59,888 nt of DNA from the NCBI RefSeq assembly GCF_003626535.1, contig NZ_RBAL01000028.1, positions 1 through 59,888 of the forward strand, in the 5' to 3' direction. Every line of letters starts with the position of its first letter. The stretch's first letter is position 1. Position numbers and translations under genes: made by a program. The DNA is from Streptomyces hoynatensis. Its GTDB lineage: Bacteria > Actinomycetota > Actinomycetes > Streptomycetales > Streptomycetaceae. The notes below the pieces were generated by a model. That model ran no database searches and was not told where the DNA came from. It saw only the letters and a program-made list of their open reading frames with translations. This document shows positions 1 through 8,217 of this stretch, piece by piece.

Positions 1-1
1 C

Positions 2-106
2 CAAGCCGTGCTCGCGCTCGCCCGCCGACGGGTCAACGTCCTGTGGGCCCTCCTGCGTGACGGACGGTGCTACGAGCCCATACCGCCCGTCACGGCCGCC
101 GCTTGA
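2..106 (+). CDS. IS110-family transposase, C-terminal fragment
   Basis: Reading in frame from base 2 gives 34 codons ending at TGA (104-106). The peptide contains ALARRRVNVLWALLRDG followed by YEPIPP, which I recognise as the usual C-terminal tail of IS110-family transposases (DEDD-type recombinases with a catalytic serine in the C-terminal domain). Only the tail lies in the window, so whether the copy is intact cannot be judged. Its stop is 8 bp from the stop of the convergent DUF2630 gene, so the element ends close to a chromosomal gene. No terminal inverted repeat is visible, which fits IS110, whose members usually lack them. Confidence 0.72.
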   Translation, partial: QAVLALARRRVNVLWALLRDGRCYEPIPPVTAAA

Positions 107-114
107 CATCTCCA

Positions 115-357
115 TTAGGAATCGTAGCCCTCGACCTCGGGCGCCGGGCGCATCGCCGCCTCGTTCGGGTCCGCGCCGAACTCGGTCTTCGCGCGGCGCT
201 GCCGCAGCAGGTCCCAGCACTGGTCGAGCCCCGCCTCGACCTCAAGCAGCCTGGCCTGTTCCGCCGCCCCGAGGCCCCGGCCGGTGGAGCTCTCGCGCAG
301 GTCGCGTTCCTCGGCGACGAGTTGCCCGACTCGGGCGATGATGTCCTTGTCGTCCAT
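115..357 (-). CDS. DUF2630 family protein
   Basis: An 80-residue acidic, probably helical protein starting MDDKDIIARVGQLVAEE and containing LDQCWDLLRQRRAK and a C-terminal VEGYDS. This pattern (MDDxDI, LDQCWDLLRQRRA, VExY) and the length match the DUF2630 family, common in actinobacteria. No enzymatic motif, signal peptide or membrane segment is present. The function of the family is unknown to me. It stands alone, convergent with the IS110 tail, and is followed on the same strand after a 161-bp gap by the alditol oxidase, so it is probably not co-transcribed with it. Confidence 0.85.
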   Translation of the reverse strand: MDDKDIIARVGQLVAEERDLRESSTGRGLGAAEQARLLEVEAGLDQCWDLLRQRRAKTEFGADPNEAAMRPAPEVEGYDS

Positions 358-518
358 GTCGTCAGGCTAGTTCCGCGGCCGAACCCGGGCCATTCGGCGG
401 CGGGGGCCCGGGGGTGGACCGGGGCCGGCGTCTGCGACACGGCCGCGGAGACCACCGGCTGGGGTGCCAGGGCTGGTCCTGGAGCGGCAACGGCGGGGGG
501 CGCGGCCCCGCCGGCGCC

Positions 519-1787
519 TCAGCCGAGCAGCTCGTCCAGGTGGGCGTTGCGGAAGCGGCCCGCGGGGTCGTGGACGAGCGCCAGGCGCCGGAAGTCGGGC
601 AGCCGCTCGTAGGCGGCGCCGATGGCCTCGGCGGACAGCGAGGTCAGCTTGCCCCAGTGCGGGCGCGCCCCGTACGGCAGCAGCGCCCGCTCGACCGCGG
701 CCACGGCCGGGGCGACCGCCTCGGCGTCCTTGACCCAGGTGAAGTGGAAGGCGACGGAGTCGCGGCCCTGGGCGGGGGAGAGCCACAGCTCGTCGGCGGC
801 GATCGTGCGGACCTCGGAGACCTGGAGGACCGGCGCCAGGGCCCCGCCGAGCCCGCGCAGCGCGGCGATGGCCTCCCCGGCGGCCCGGCGCGGCAGGAAG
901 ACCTCGGACTGCAGCTCCTCGCCGCGGCTCGGGGTGAACTCGGGCCTGAAGTGCGGCAGCCGCTCGTGCCAGGGGCCCGGCACGCCGAGCTGCCCGGTGC
1001 AGAACTCGGCGGGCATCCCCGCGATGGGGTGCCAGGGCGCGTCGGCGAGGCGCCCGCCCAGCCAGTCCGCGCCGGGGTGGCCGCCGCCCTCCCGGTCGAG
1101 GCGGCGCTTGAGGAGCACCGTGGCCGTGCCGCCGTGCCAGTCGGTGAAGGTGCTGACGCTGGAGGCGGCGCCCGTCACCTCGTCGAACCCGGCCGCCACC
1201 GCGTCGAGGGGCACGTCCAGGTACACCCACTGGGCGACCTCGTAGGCGGGCTCGACGGCCAGGGTCAGCTCGGTGACCACGCCGAGGGCGCCCAGGGAGA
1301 CCACGGCGCCGGCGAAGCGGCCGGGGTCGGCCGCGCGCGTCAGGTGCACCAGGTCGCCCTCCGGGCCGACGAGTTCGAGCCCGGTCACGGCGGAGGCGAG
1401 GCCCTGATGGGCGTCGCCCGAGCCGTGGGTGCCGGTGGCGACCGAGCCGGCGACCGAGATGTGGGGCAGCGAGGCGAGGTTCGCGAGTGCGAAGCCTGCC
1501 GCGGCGAGCTCGGCGGCGACCTCGGCGTACCGCAGACCCGCGCTCACGGTCACGGCGGCGGCCTGCGGGTCGAGCTCGATCCGCTTCGGCAGGCCGTCCA
1601 CGCGCACGAGGTCGTCCGGGGTGTCCGCGAGGCGGTTGAACGAGTGGCCGGTACCCAGGACCCGCACGTGCGCGGCGCCGGCGACGGTGCGGCGCAGCTC
1701 GTCGAGGGTGGCGGGGCGGTGCACGCGCGCGGCGCCGAAGGTGATGTTTCCTGCCCAGTTGTGGGCCGGGGTCCCGGTTGTCAGCAT
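519..1787 (-). CDS. aldO: Alditol oxidase (AldO-like FAD-linked oxidase)
   Basis: A 422-residue flavoprotein very like Streptomyces alditol oxidase, which oxidises xylitol or sorbitol at C1 to the aldose with production of hydrogen peroxide. Visible marks: NWAGNI near residue 10, the covalent-FAD histidine in VLGTGHSFN (His48), the FAD-binding stretch SLPHISVAGSVATGTHGSG, and the active-site set EVRTIA, HFTW and HWGK near the C-terminus (Glu, Arg, Thr and Lys equivalents). No signal peptide, so probably cytosolic. The ATG at 1787 is chosen because the AldO family begins just before NWAGN; the frame stays open further upstream but that stretch is not homologous. The reverse-strand LysR gene lies 86 bp upstream and may be co-oriented regulation. 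L-gulonolactone or arabinonolactone oxidase is the less likely alternative. Confidence 0.9.
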   Translation of the reverse strand: MLTTGTPAHNWAGNITFGAARVHRPATLDELRRTVAGAAHVRVLGTGHSFNRLADTPDDLVRVDGLPKRIELDPQAAAVTVSAGLRYAEVAAELAAAGFALANLASLPHISVAGSVATGTHGSGDAHQGLASAVTGLELVGPEGDLVHLTRAADPGRFAGAVVSLGALGVVTELTLAVEPAYEVAQWVYLDVPLDAVAAGFDEVTGAASSVSTFTDWHGGTATVLLKRRLDREGGGHPGADWLGGRLADAPWHPIAGMPAEFCTGQLGVPGPWHERLPHFRPEFTPSRGEELQSEVFLPRRAAGEAIAALRGLGGALAPVLQVSEVRTIAADELWLSPAQGRDSVAFHFTWVKDAEAVAPAVAAVERALLPYGARPHWGKLTSLSAEAIGAAYERLPDFRRLALVHDPAGRFRNAHLDELLG

Positions 1788-1873
1788 GCGCCGACCGTAA
1801 TACGGAACTGTGTGCGAAGGGTAGCGAGGGTGGGCGGGCGCAAGGGCGCCAGGGCCGCGGCGGCGGGCGGCGC

Positions 1874-2797
1874 TCAGGCGCCGGGGCGAAGGCCGGAGGC
1901 GACCTCCCGCACGGTGGCGCGCAGCCAGCGGTGGGCCGGGTCGCCGTCGAAGCGCGGGTGCCAGGACTGGGCGACCGGCAGCGGGGGCAGCGGCAGGGGG
2001 ATCTCGAAGGTGCGCAGCCCCAGCCGTTCGATCACCGGCCCCGCGAGCCGGCGGCCCGTCCTGGCCACCAGGTCGCTGCCCGCGGCGACCAGCAGGGCGG
2101 CGGAGTGGGTGGGCAGCGAGGCGACCACGCGACGCCGCAGCCCGAGCCCGGCGAGCGCCTCGTCGATGGGGCCGTGCAGCCGGCCGCGGCGCGAGGCCGT
2201 GACGTGGTCGGCCGCGGCGTAGCGCCCGGGCGTGATCTCCCCGGAGAACAGCGGGTGGTCCCGGCGCGCCACGCCGATGTTCTCGTCGGTGAACAGGGGG
2301 GCCACCCGCGTCTCGGGCGCCGTCTCGCCCGGCACCCCGATCTCCAGGTCGACGCGGGTCGAGCGCAGCGCCCGCGAGTTCTCCGGGCCCTCGGGGAGCA
2401 GGCGCAGCGTCACGCCGGGCGCGCGTTCCCCGAGCAGCGCGAGCAGCGGCATGCCGAAGGCCGTCAGCAGCGCGTCGTCCGCGAGCAGGGTGAACGTCCG
2501 CTCCAGGGTGGCGGGATCGGGCTCGGCGGGGGGCCGGAAGAGCGCCTGCGCCCGCTCCAGGAGCTCGCGGACCTCGCCGCGCAGCGCGAGGGCCCTGGGG
2601 GTCGGGACCATCACCCGGCCCGAGCGCACCAGCACCTGATCGCCCAGCGCTTTGCGAATGCGACCGAGTGTGCGGCTCATCGCCGGGCTCGACAGGTGCA
2701 GCCGCCTGGCCGCCTCGGTGACGCTCTCCTCCTCCAGGAGGGCGTCGAGCGCGATCAGCAGGTTGAGGTCGAGGCGCGGCAGTTGCGTTGAATGCAT
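1874..2797 (-). CDS. LysR-family transcriptional regulator
   Basis: A 307-residue regulator. Residues 1-70 form the winged HTH (LDLNLLIALDALLEEESV then TEAARRLHLSSPAMSRTLGRIRKAL); the rest is a LysR periplasmic-binding-like effector domain. The ATG at 2797 is preceded by AAGGGA at good spacing and gives the standard MHSTQLPRLDLNLL start. It is divergent from an MFS transporter gene across 58 bp, the classic LysR arrangement, so the transporter is its most likely target. It also points toward aldO on the same strand and may affect that gene. The effector is unknown. Confidence 0.9.
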   Translation of the reverse strand: MHSTQLPRLDLNLLIALDALLEEESVTEAARRLHLSSPAMSRTLGRIRKALGDQVLVRSGRVMVPTPRALALRGEVRELLERAQALFRPPAEPDPATLERTFTLLADDALLTAFGMPLLALLGERAPGVTLRLLPEGPENSRALRSTRVDLEIGVPGETAPETRVAPLFTDENIGVARRDHPLFSGEITPGRYAAADHVTASRRGRLHGPIDEALAGLGLRRRVVASLPTHSAALLVAAGSDLVARTGRRLAGPVIERLGLRTFEIPLPLPPLPVAQSWHPRFDGDPAHRWLRATVREVASGLRPGA

Positions 2798-2855
2798 TGA
2801 TCCCTTGCCAAAGTTGCATTTGAAGTCATGTTCGCTCGCTGTCACGGTACCTGGC
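2791..2855. promoter_or_regulatory. LysR/MFS divergent control region
   Basis: Only 58 bp separate the LysR start (2797) from the MFS start (2856), so both promoters and any LysR operator must lie here or overlap the starts. An 8-bp palindrome AATGCATT (2791-2798) overlaps the LysR start codon and a related TTGCATT occurs about 20 bp away. No clear T-N11-A LysR box was identified, so the operator assignment is inference from layout. Confidence 0.4.
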
Positions 2856-4382
2856 ATGACACCCAGAACTCCGCCGGCTGCCCCGGCTTCCCGAACCTCC
2901 CCGGCTTCCCCGGCGCCCTCCGCCGTCGCCCCGCGCTCCGCCGCCGGGCCGCCGGCCCGCGGCGTGCTCGCGCTGATGTCGGCCTGCGTGACCCTGTGCG
3001 TCGCGCTGGTCGCGGCCACCAATCTGGCGACCGCGAAGCTCGCCGGAAGCTCCCTGCACCCCTCGGCGACCGGGCTGCTGTGGATCGTGGACGCCTACGT
3101 CCTCGTCTTCGCCTGCCTGCTGATACCGGCCGGGGCGCTCGGCGACCGCCTCGGCCGCAAGGGGGCCCTGCTCGCCGGGCTCGCGGTGTTCGCGACCGGC
3201 TGCGCGCTCTCGGCACTCGCCCCGGGAACCGGCGCGCTGATCGCCGCCAGGGCCCTGACCGGCGCGGGCGCCGCCCTGGTCATGCCGGCCACCCTGGCCC
3301 TCGCGCTGCACTGCGCCGGAGCGGAACGCCGCCCGCACGCCATCGCGGTGTGGACGGCGGCCACCGGCATCGCCGGCACGCTCGGCAACCTCGGCGGCGG
3401 GCTCGCGCTCCAATTCCTGCCCTGGCGGGGGCTGTTCTGGTCGGTGACGCCGATCGCGCTGCTGCTGCTTGCGCTGGCCGCCCGCCGGGTGCCGCGGGTG
3501 GCACGGCACCCGGCGCCGGTGGACCCGCTGGGCACGGCGCTGCTCGCCGGTGGCTTCCTCGCGCTGCTCTTCGGCATCGTCGAGGGCCCGGAACGCGGCT
3601 GGCGCAGCGCCGTGGTGCTCGGCGCGCTCGCGGTGGCGGCGCTCCTGCTGGCCGCGTTCGCCGGGCACGGGCTGCGGGCGGCCCACCCGCTGGTGGACCC
3701 GCGGCTGTTCGCCGCGCCCGGGCTGCGGGCGGGGGTGCTCGGGCTGGCCGCGGTGTTCTTCGGGCTGTTCTCGCTGTTCTACGTCAACGCCCAGTACCTG
3801 CAACTCGCCAAGGGCTACTCGCCCGCGCTGACCGGCGCGGCCATCGCGCCGATCGGCCTCGGCATGCTCGTCTCGGCGCGGGCCGCGGTCCTGGCCCGCA
3901 GGCTCGGCCCCGGGCCGCTGGTGGCCGCCGGATTCCTGGCCCTGGCCGCCGGGCTGATCCTGCTCTCGCTGCTCGACCGGCACACCCCCTACCCCGCGTA
4001 CGCGGCGCTGCTCCTGCTGCTCGCCCTCGGCATGGGCCTGGCGATGCCGCCGCTGTCGGCGGCGGTGGTGAACGCCCTGCCGGACGGCCGCGGCGGGCTC
4101 GGCGCCGGCCTGGGCAGCGCGGCCCGCGAGATCGGCAGCGCGCTCGGCGTCGCGGTCGTCGGCACGGTGCTCGCCGGGCACCACTCCGGCGGCGCGCCCG
4201 GCCGGGCGCTCGCCGCCTCGGCGGGCGGCGCCGGGGACGCGACGGCCTTCACCGACGCGATGTCGGTCGCCTTCCGCGTCGTGGCCGCGGTCTTCGTGGT
4301 GCTCGCCGTGCCGGTGCTCCGCTGGCTGCGGCGCGCGGGCGGCACCCCGGGCTTCGGCGCGGACGCGGCGAGGCACGGCTGA
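2856..4382 (+). CDS. MFS drug/metabolite exporter (DHA2-like, 14 TM)
   Basis: A 508-residue membrane protein with about 14 hydrophobic segments. An Ala/Pro/Ser-rich cytoplasmic N-terminus (residues 1-38) is followed by TM1. The motif A region reads GALGDRLGRKGALLAG between TM2 and TM3, and LTGAGAALVMPATLAL resembles motif C of the 14-TM drug:H+ antiporters. It is most likely an efflux pump of the EmrB/QacA type. The ATG at 2856 was chosen because earlier in-frame codons run into the LysR promoter; an internal ATG just before TM1 is possible. It is divergent from the LysR gene, which probably controls it. Substrate unknown. Confidence 0.85.
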   Translation: MTPRTPPAAPASRTSPASPAPSAVAPRSAAGPPARGVLALMSACVTLCVALVAATNLATAKLAGSSLHPSATGLLWIVDAYVLVFACLLIPAGALGDRLGRKGALLAGLAVFATGCALSALAPGTGALIAARALTGAGAALVMPATLALALHCAGAERRPHAIAVWTAATGIAGTLGNLGGGLALQFLPWRGLFWSVTPIALLLLALAARRVPRVARHPAPVDPLGTALLAGGFLALLFGIVEGPERGWRSAVVLGALAVAALLLAAFAGHGLRAAHPLVDPRLFAAPGLRAGVLGLAAVFFGLFSLFYVNAQYLQLAKGYSPALTGAAIAPIGLGMLVSARAAVLARRLGPGPLVAAGFLALAAGLILLSLLDRHTPYPAYAALLLLLALGMGLAMPPLSAAVVNALPDGRGGLGAGLGSAAREIGSALGVAVVGTVLAGHHSGGAPGRALAASAGGAGDATAFTDAMSVAFRVVAAVFVVLAVPVLRWLRRAGGTPGFGADAARHG

Positions 4383-4440
4383 GAGGCGGGCGAGGCGTGA
4401 GGGGCGGGCGAGGCGTGAGAGGCGGGTGAGGCGCGGGGCA
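4382..4440. repeat. Tandem GAGGCGGGCGAGGCGTGA-type repeats
   Basis: Immediately after the MFS stop codon there are about three imperfect copies of an 18-19 bp unit (GAGGCGGGCGAGGCGTGA and variants). They fill much of the 146-bp gap between the convergent MFS and PadR genes. No clear terminator hairpin was picked out. Confidence 0.6.
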
Positions 4441-4528
4441 CGGGCGAGCGCGGGGCGCGGCTGAGGGCGGGCCGGGGACGGTCGGGCGCGCCGCCGTCCC
4501 GCCCGGGGCGGGGGCCCGCGCGCCCGGC

Positions 4529-5131
4529 TCAGCCCTCCGCTTCCGGCGGGGGCGCCGCGGCCGGCGCCGGGGAGGCCGCCGCCCCCGGGGACCCCGGGGA
4601 CCCGGGGGCCATCGGGTCCGTCTCCCTGGCCCACTCGGCCCAGGAGGCGAGGGCCTCGTTGATCCGGATGCCCGCCTCCAGGGCCACCCGCATGGCGCGG
4701 ACCTGGGGTCCCGTGCCCCACTCGCCGCGGTCCTTGGCCCGCGCGTAGGCGCGCAGCGTCCGCGCCGTTTCGGCGTAGAAGGCCCGCTCCCGCTCCAGAT
4801 GGGCCCGCAGCTCGGCGGGCTCCATCAGCCAGAAGAAGTACGCCCGCAGCAGGGTCTCCATGCGGAAGGTGTGGTCCACCTCGCCCTCGGCGAGCCACCG
4901 CCGTACCTCGGCGAGGCCCTCCCCGGTGATCCGGTACGCCTTCCTGCGGCGCGGCCCGTGGCTGTCCACCTCGATCAGCCCGGCCTCCGCCAGCCGGGAC
5001 AACTCCGCGTAGATCCGCGGGTGCTGGGCGGGCCACACGGTGCCGAGCGCCTCCTGGAACCGGCGCGCGAGGTCGTACCCGCTCGCCGGCCCCTCCGCGA
5101 GCAGGCCGAGCAGGCCGTGGCGCAGCGACAT
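4529..5131 (-). CDS. PadR-family transcriptional regulator
   Basis: A 200-residue regulator. Residues 1-80 are the PadR winged HTH (MSLRHGLLGLLAEGPASGYDL, then WPAQHPRIYAELSRLAEAGLIE and RRRKAYRITGEG). Residues 85-165 are the helical C-terminal dimerisation domain (Vir_C-like). The last 30 residues are a low-complexity Pro/Ala/Gly tail not needed by the family. It is divergent from a short-chain dehydrogenase, and the intergenic region holds a canonical PadR operator (5205-5220), so it most likely represses that gene and itself. The ligand is unknown. Confidence 0.9.
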   Translation of the reverse strand: MSLRHGLLGLLAEGPASGYDLARRFQEALGTVWPAQHPRIYAELSRLAEAGLIEVDSHGPRRRKAYRITGEGLAEVRRWLAEGEVDHTFRMETLLRAYFFWLMEPAELRAHLERERAFYAETARTLRAYARAKDRGEWGTGPQVRAMRVALEAGIRINEALASWAEWARETDPMAPGSPGSPGAAASPAPAAAPPPEAEG

Positions 5132-5169
5132 CGGAGGCTCCCTCGGTGATCAAGCAGGAAGGACCCATC

Positions 5170-5223
5170 TTGACACGCGTCCCCGCGCACCCCAACACTT
5201 GTACATGTCCATTCGTACATGTC
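5170..5223 (+). promoter_or_regulatory. SDR promoter with PadR operator ATGT-N8-ACAT
   Basis: ATGT (5205-5208), eight bases, then ACAT (5217-5220) match exactly the classic PadR consensus ATGT-N8-ACAT. The site is also a direct repeat of GTACATGTC (5201-5209 and 5215-5223, 14 bp apart). A consensus -35 box TTGACA lies at 5170-5175, with a weak -10 near 5194-5199, so bound repressor would cover the start of transcription of the SDR gene at 5265. Confidence 0.72.
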
Positions 5224-5264
5224 ACTCCCTCCATGTCGAGGGCGAGGCGGGGGGCGGAACACCC

Positions 5265-6200
5265 ATGTCCGAGGTCCACACGCCGCGCGCGGTCCCGGCC
5301 GCGGGCGCCCGCACCGTGGTCCTGGTCGGCGCCACCTCGGGCATCGGATGGCAGGCGGCGAGGCAACTGGCGGCGCGCGGCCACCGGCTGCTGTTCGTCG
5401 GCCGCGACGAGCGGCGGGGCAGGCGCCTGGCCGCCGCCCTGGCCCGCCACCCGGGCGGCGCCGAGTTCATCCCGGGCGACGTCTCCACGCTGGCGGGCAT
5501 CGAGGCGGTCGCCGGCCGGATCGGGGAGCGCACCGACCGCGTCGACACGCTGCTCAACAACGCCGGCGTGATGGTGCCCAGGCGCCGGCTGACCGCGGAG
5601 GGCATCGAGCTCAACTTCGCCGTGCACCACCTCGCGCCCTACTCGACGACCGGGCTGCTGCTCCCGCTGCTCGCCCGGGGCGAGGGGCGCGTGGTGAACA
5701 CCAACTCGGAGGGGCACCGGGCCACGCTCTCCGGGGGCAGGGTGGAGCTGGACTTCGCCGACCTCCAGAGCGAGCGCGGCTACCAGATGTTCCTCGCCTA
5801 CAGCCGCACCAAGCTCGCCAACCTGCTGTTCACCCACGAATTCCAGCGCAGGAACCCGCGCTTCACGATGGTCGCCCTGCACCCGGGCATGGTGCGCACC
5901 CGGCTGGTGCGCGGCCTGCGCAACCCGGCGCTGTGGCTGTTCAACCGCACCGCCCGCTACCTGCTCGCCTCGCCCGCCAGGGGCGCCCGCCCCCTGGTCC
6001 ACCTGGCCACGGCCCCCGAGGTGATGCCGGGCCGCTACTACGACAGGTTCACGCCCGTCGCCCCCTCGGCGCAGTCCCTCGACCGGGAGGCCGCCGCCCG
6101 GCTGTGGGAGATCACCGAGGAACTGCGCGGCCCCTTTCCCCGCACCGGCCTCGGCGGGCGCCCCGCCCGCCGCGGCACCGGGCCTGCGGGCGGGGCCTGA
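5265..6200 (+). CDS. Short-chain dehydrogenase/reductase
   Basis: A 311-residue NAD(P)-dependent SDR of the retinol-dehydrogenase-like group. The Rossmann motif is VLVGATSGIG (near residue 20), followed by GRDERRGRRLA, the structural motif LLNNAGVM (near residue 100), and the catalytic YSRTKLANLLF (Tyr-x-x-x-Lys near residue 185). No signal peptide. The ATG at 5265 gives the usual short pre-Rossmann N-terminus; upstream in-frame codons overlap the PadR operator. It is divergent from PadR, so expression is probably induced when PadR releases its operator. Substrate cannot be read from the sequence. Confidence 0.88.
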   Translation: MSEVHTPRAVPAAGARTVVLVGATSGIGWQAARQLAARGHRLLFVGRDERRGRRLAAALARHPGGAEFIPGDVSTLAGIEAVAGRIGERTDRVDTLLNNAGVMVPRRRLTAEGIELNFAVHHLAPYSTTGLLLPLLARGEGRVVNTNSEGHRATLSGGRVELDFADLQSERGYQMFLAYSRTKLANLLFTHEFQRRNPRFTMVALHPGMVRTRLVRGLRNPALWLFNRTARYLLASPARGARPLVHLATAPEVMPGRYYDRFTPVAPSAQSLDREAAARLWEITEELRGPFPRTGLGGRPARRGTGPAGGA

Positions 6201-6269
6201 CCGCGCCCCGCACGGGCCGCGGCCACCGCCGCGCCCCCGGGGGAGGGCACGGCGGGGCCGGCGGCCGGT

Positions 6270-7400
6270 TCAGCCGAGCAGCGCCGCCGTGGGGTCCCAG
6301 CCCAGCGGCAACGGCTCCGGCGTGGTGAGCGTCCCGCCGCCGCCGCGCAGCGCCGGGGCGTCCGGGGAGCGGTACGCGCGGCTCTCGGCGGCCTCGACGA
6401 TGGCCGTCATGGTCCGCAGCACGTGCAGGCCGAGCGAGCCGGAGGCCCGGTGCGGCTCGCCCGCGCGCAGCGCCCGGGCCATCTCCAGCACGCCCAGGCC
6501 CCGGCCGGCGGTGGTGCCCTCCACGGGCAGCTCCCGCCAGGTGCTCTCGCCGTTGGGCAGCAGCCGCAGCGGCCCGCCGAAGGTGTTCGGGTCGGGGACG
6601 GCCAGCGTGCCCTCGCTGCCCGTCACCTCGAACATGATGCGGTGCGCCGCGGAGTCGAAGCTGAACACCGAGTTGGCCCGCGGCCCGGAGACGAACTCGA
6701 TCAGCGCGCTGACGTGCGTCGGCACCTCCACCGGGAAGCGTTCCCCGGCCTTGGGCCCCGAGCCGACGACCCGCTCGTGGTGGCCGCGCGTCGCGGTGGC
6801 CACCACCCCGGCGACCGGGCCGAACAGCGCGACCAGGGCCGTCAGATAGTAGGGGCCGATGTCGAACAGCGGCCCGCCGCCCGGCTGGTAGAAGAAGGCC
6901 GGGTCCGGGTGCCAGGACTCCGGGCCCAGGCTCGCCACCGCGGTGGTCGCCGCGATCGGCGTCCCGATCTGCCCGGCCCGCACCGCCCGGACGGCGGACT
7001 GGAGCCCGGCGCCGAGGAAGGTGTCGGGGGCGCACCCCACCAGCAGCCCGCGCTCGGCGGCCTCGGCCAGCACCTTCTCGCCGGCCTCGGCGGTGGCGGC
7101 CAGCGGCTTCTCGCCGTAGACGTGCTTGCCCGCGCGCAGCGCCGCCGTGGCCACCTCGGCGTGCGCGGCCGGGTGGGTGAGGTTGACGACGATCTCCACC
7201 TCGGGGAGGGCGAGCACGGTGTCCGGGTCGCCCGCGACCGGCACGCCGTGCTCCCGGGCGGCGGCCTCGGCCCGCGCCACGTCGAGGTCGGCGATGCCGA
7301 GTATCTCCGTGTCGGGGAAGCCGCCGAGGGCACGCAGGTACTGGCCGCTGATGTTGCCGGCGCCGACGAGGGCGACGCCCACCGGGCCGCGCGGGCTCAC
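6270..7400 (-). CDS. Gfo/Idh/MocA-family oxidoreductase
   Basis: A 376-residue sugar-type dehydrogenase. The N-terminal Rossmann fold begins GVALVGAGNISGQYLRAL (GxGxxS/G-like), followed by VNLTHPAAHAEVATAALRAGKHVYGEKPLA, where EKP is the conserved catalytic lysine motif. The C-terminal alpha/beta domain contains GGGPLFDIGPYYLTALVALFGP, typical of this family. Probable role: NAD(P)-dependent oxidation or reduction of a sugar or inositol-like substrate. GTG start at 7400; its first 4 bp overlap the stop of the upstream isomerase gene (GTGA), so the two are translationally coupled and likely act on the same substrate. Confidence 0.9.
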   Translation of the reverse strand: MSPRGPVGVALVGAGNISGQYLRALGGFPDTEILGIADLDVARAEAAAREHGVPVAGDPDTVLALPEVEIVVNLTHPAAHAEVATAALRAGKHVYGEKPLAATAEAGEKVLAEAAERGLLVGCAPDTFLGAGLQSAVRAVRAGQIGTPIAATTAVASLGPESWHPDPAFFYQPGGGPLFDIGPYYLTALVALFGPVAGVVATATRGHHERVVGSGPKAGERFPVEVPTHVSALIEFVSGPRANSVFSFDSAAHRIMFEVTGSEGTLAVPDPNTFGGPLRLLPNGESTWRELPVEGTTAGRGLGVLEMARALRAGEPHRASGSLGLHVLRTMTAIVEAAESRAYRSPDAPALRGGGGTLTTPEPLPLGWDPTAALLG

Positions 7401-8143
7401 GCCGCCTCCCCGAGGCCGTCAAGGTAGGCGCGGCTCTCGGCGAGGGCGCCGAAGACGTCGGTGGCGCAGGAGTCCAGCTCGACCACGCGCCAGGCCCCGG
7501 GCGCCGCGGCCAGGATCTCCGGCACCGCCATGGCGCCGCTGCCGACCGCCACGTGGGGCTGCTCCTTGGCGAGGGGGCCGTCCTTGACGTGCAGGGACCG
7601 CACCCGGTCCCCGAGGCGGCCGAGCAGCCCCGGCACGTCCGCGCCGCCCACGGCCGCCCAGTAGGTGTCCACTTCGAGGGCGACCTGCTCGGCCAGCTCG
7701 CCGGCCAGGACGTCGAGGGCGTGCCGGCCTTGGACCAGGGGCTCCACCTCCCACCAGTGGTTGTGGTACGCGAGCCGCAGGCCGTGCCCCGCGGCCAGCT
7801 CGGACAGCGCGTTGAGGCGCTCCGCGGCGCGGCCGATGCCCTCCGCGGTGGTGAAGTCCTCGTGCGGAATGCCGGCGGGCACGATCGCCAGCTCGGCGCC
7901 CAGGGTGGCGATGGCCTCGAAGACGGGGCCGGGTTCCTCGTCGAGAAGCGCGATCGCGTGCGCGCCGGGGATGGTCAGCCCGAGGTCGTCCGCGACGCGG
8001 CGGAAGCCCTCGGGGTCGTCGGTCGGCTGAAAGGGTTCCACGGCTTTGTACCCGAGCTCCGCGATGCGCGCGAGCACGCCGTTGCGGTCGGCGGCCAGTG
8101 CCTCGCGGACGGTGTAGAGCTGAACGCCCAGTGGTGGTGCCAT
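7397..8143 (-). CDS. Sugar phosphate isomerase/epimerase (TIM barrel)
   Basis: A 248-residue xylose-isomerase-like TIM-barrel protein (AP_endonuc_2 fold). It begins LGVQLYTVREALA, a very common start in this family, then ELGYKAVEPFQP, LRLAYHNHWWEVEP (metal-site His region), LEVDTYWAAVGGADV and VRSLHVKDGP (metal ligands Glu, Asp and His spread over these strands). It is first in a two-gene operon with the Gfo/Idh oxidoreductase, a pairing seen in inositol and unusual-sugar catabolism. RBS AAAGGCAG precedes the ATG at 8143. A LacI-type operator lies 75 bp upstream. Substrate unknown. Confidence 0.88.
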   Translation of the reverse strand: MAPPLGVQLYTVREALAADRNGVLARIAELGYKAVEPFQPTDDPEGFRRVADDLGLTIPGAHAIALLDEEPGPVFEAIATLGAELAIVPAGIPHEDFTTAEGIGRAAERLNALSELAAGHGLRLAYHNHWWEVEPLVQGRHALDVLAGELAEQVALEVDTYWAAVGGADVPGLLGRLGDRVRSLHVKDGPLAKEQPHVAVGSGAMAVPEILAAAPGAWRVVELDSCATDVFGALAESRAYLDGLGEAA

Positions 8144-8217
8144 GGTTGTGCTGCCTTTCGAAGCAGTGCTTTTGTGCGGCTCGCGTCGCTTTGCGAGGGC
8201 TGCCGGCCCCGGAGAAG

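Noticed and set aside
2826..6002. Very long minus-strand open frame of over 1000 codons opposite the MFS and SDR genes
   Set aside because: The opposite frames encode clear MFS, PadR and SDR proteins; this one is Gly/Arg/Gln-rich with no domain and is a by-product of high GC.
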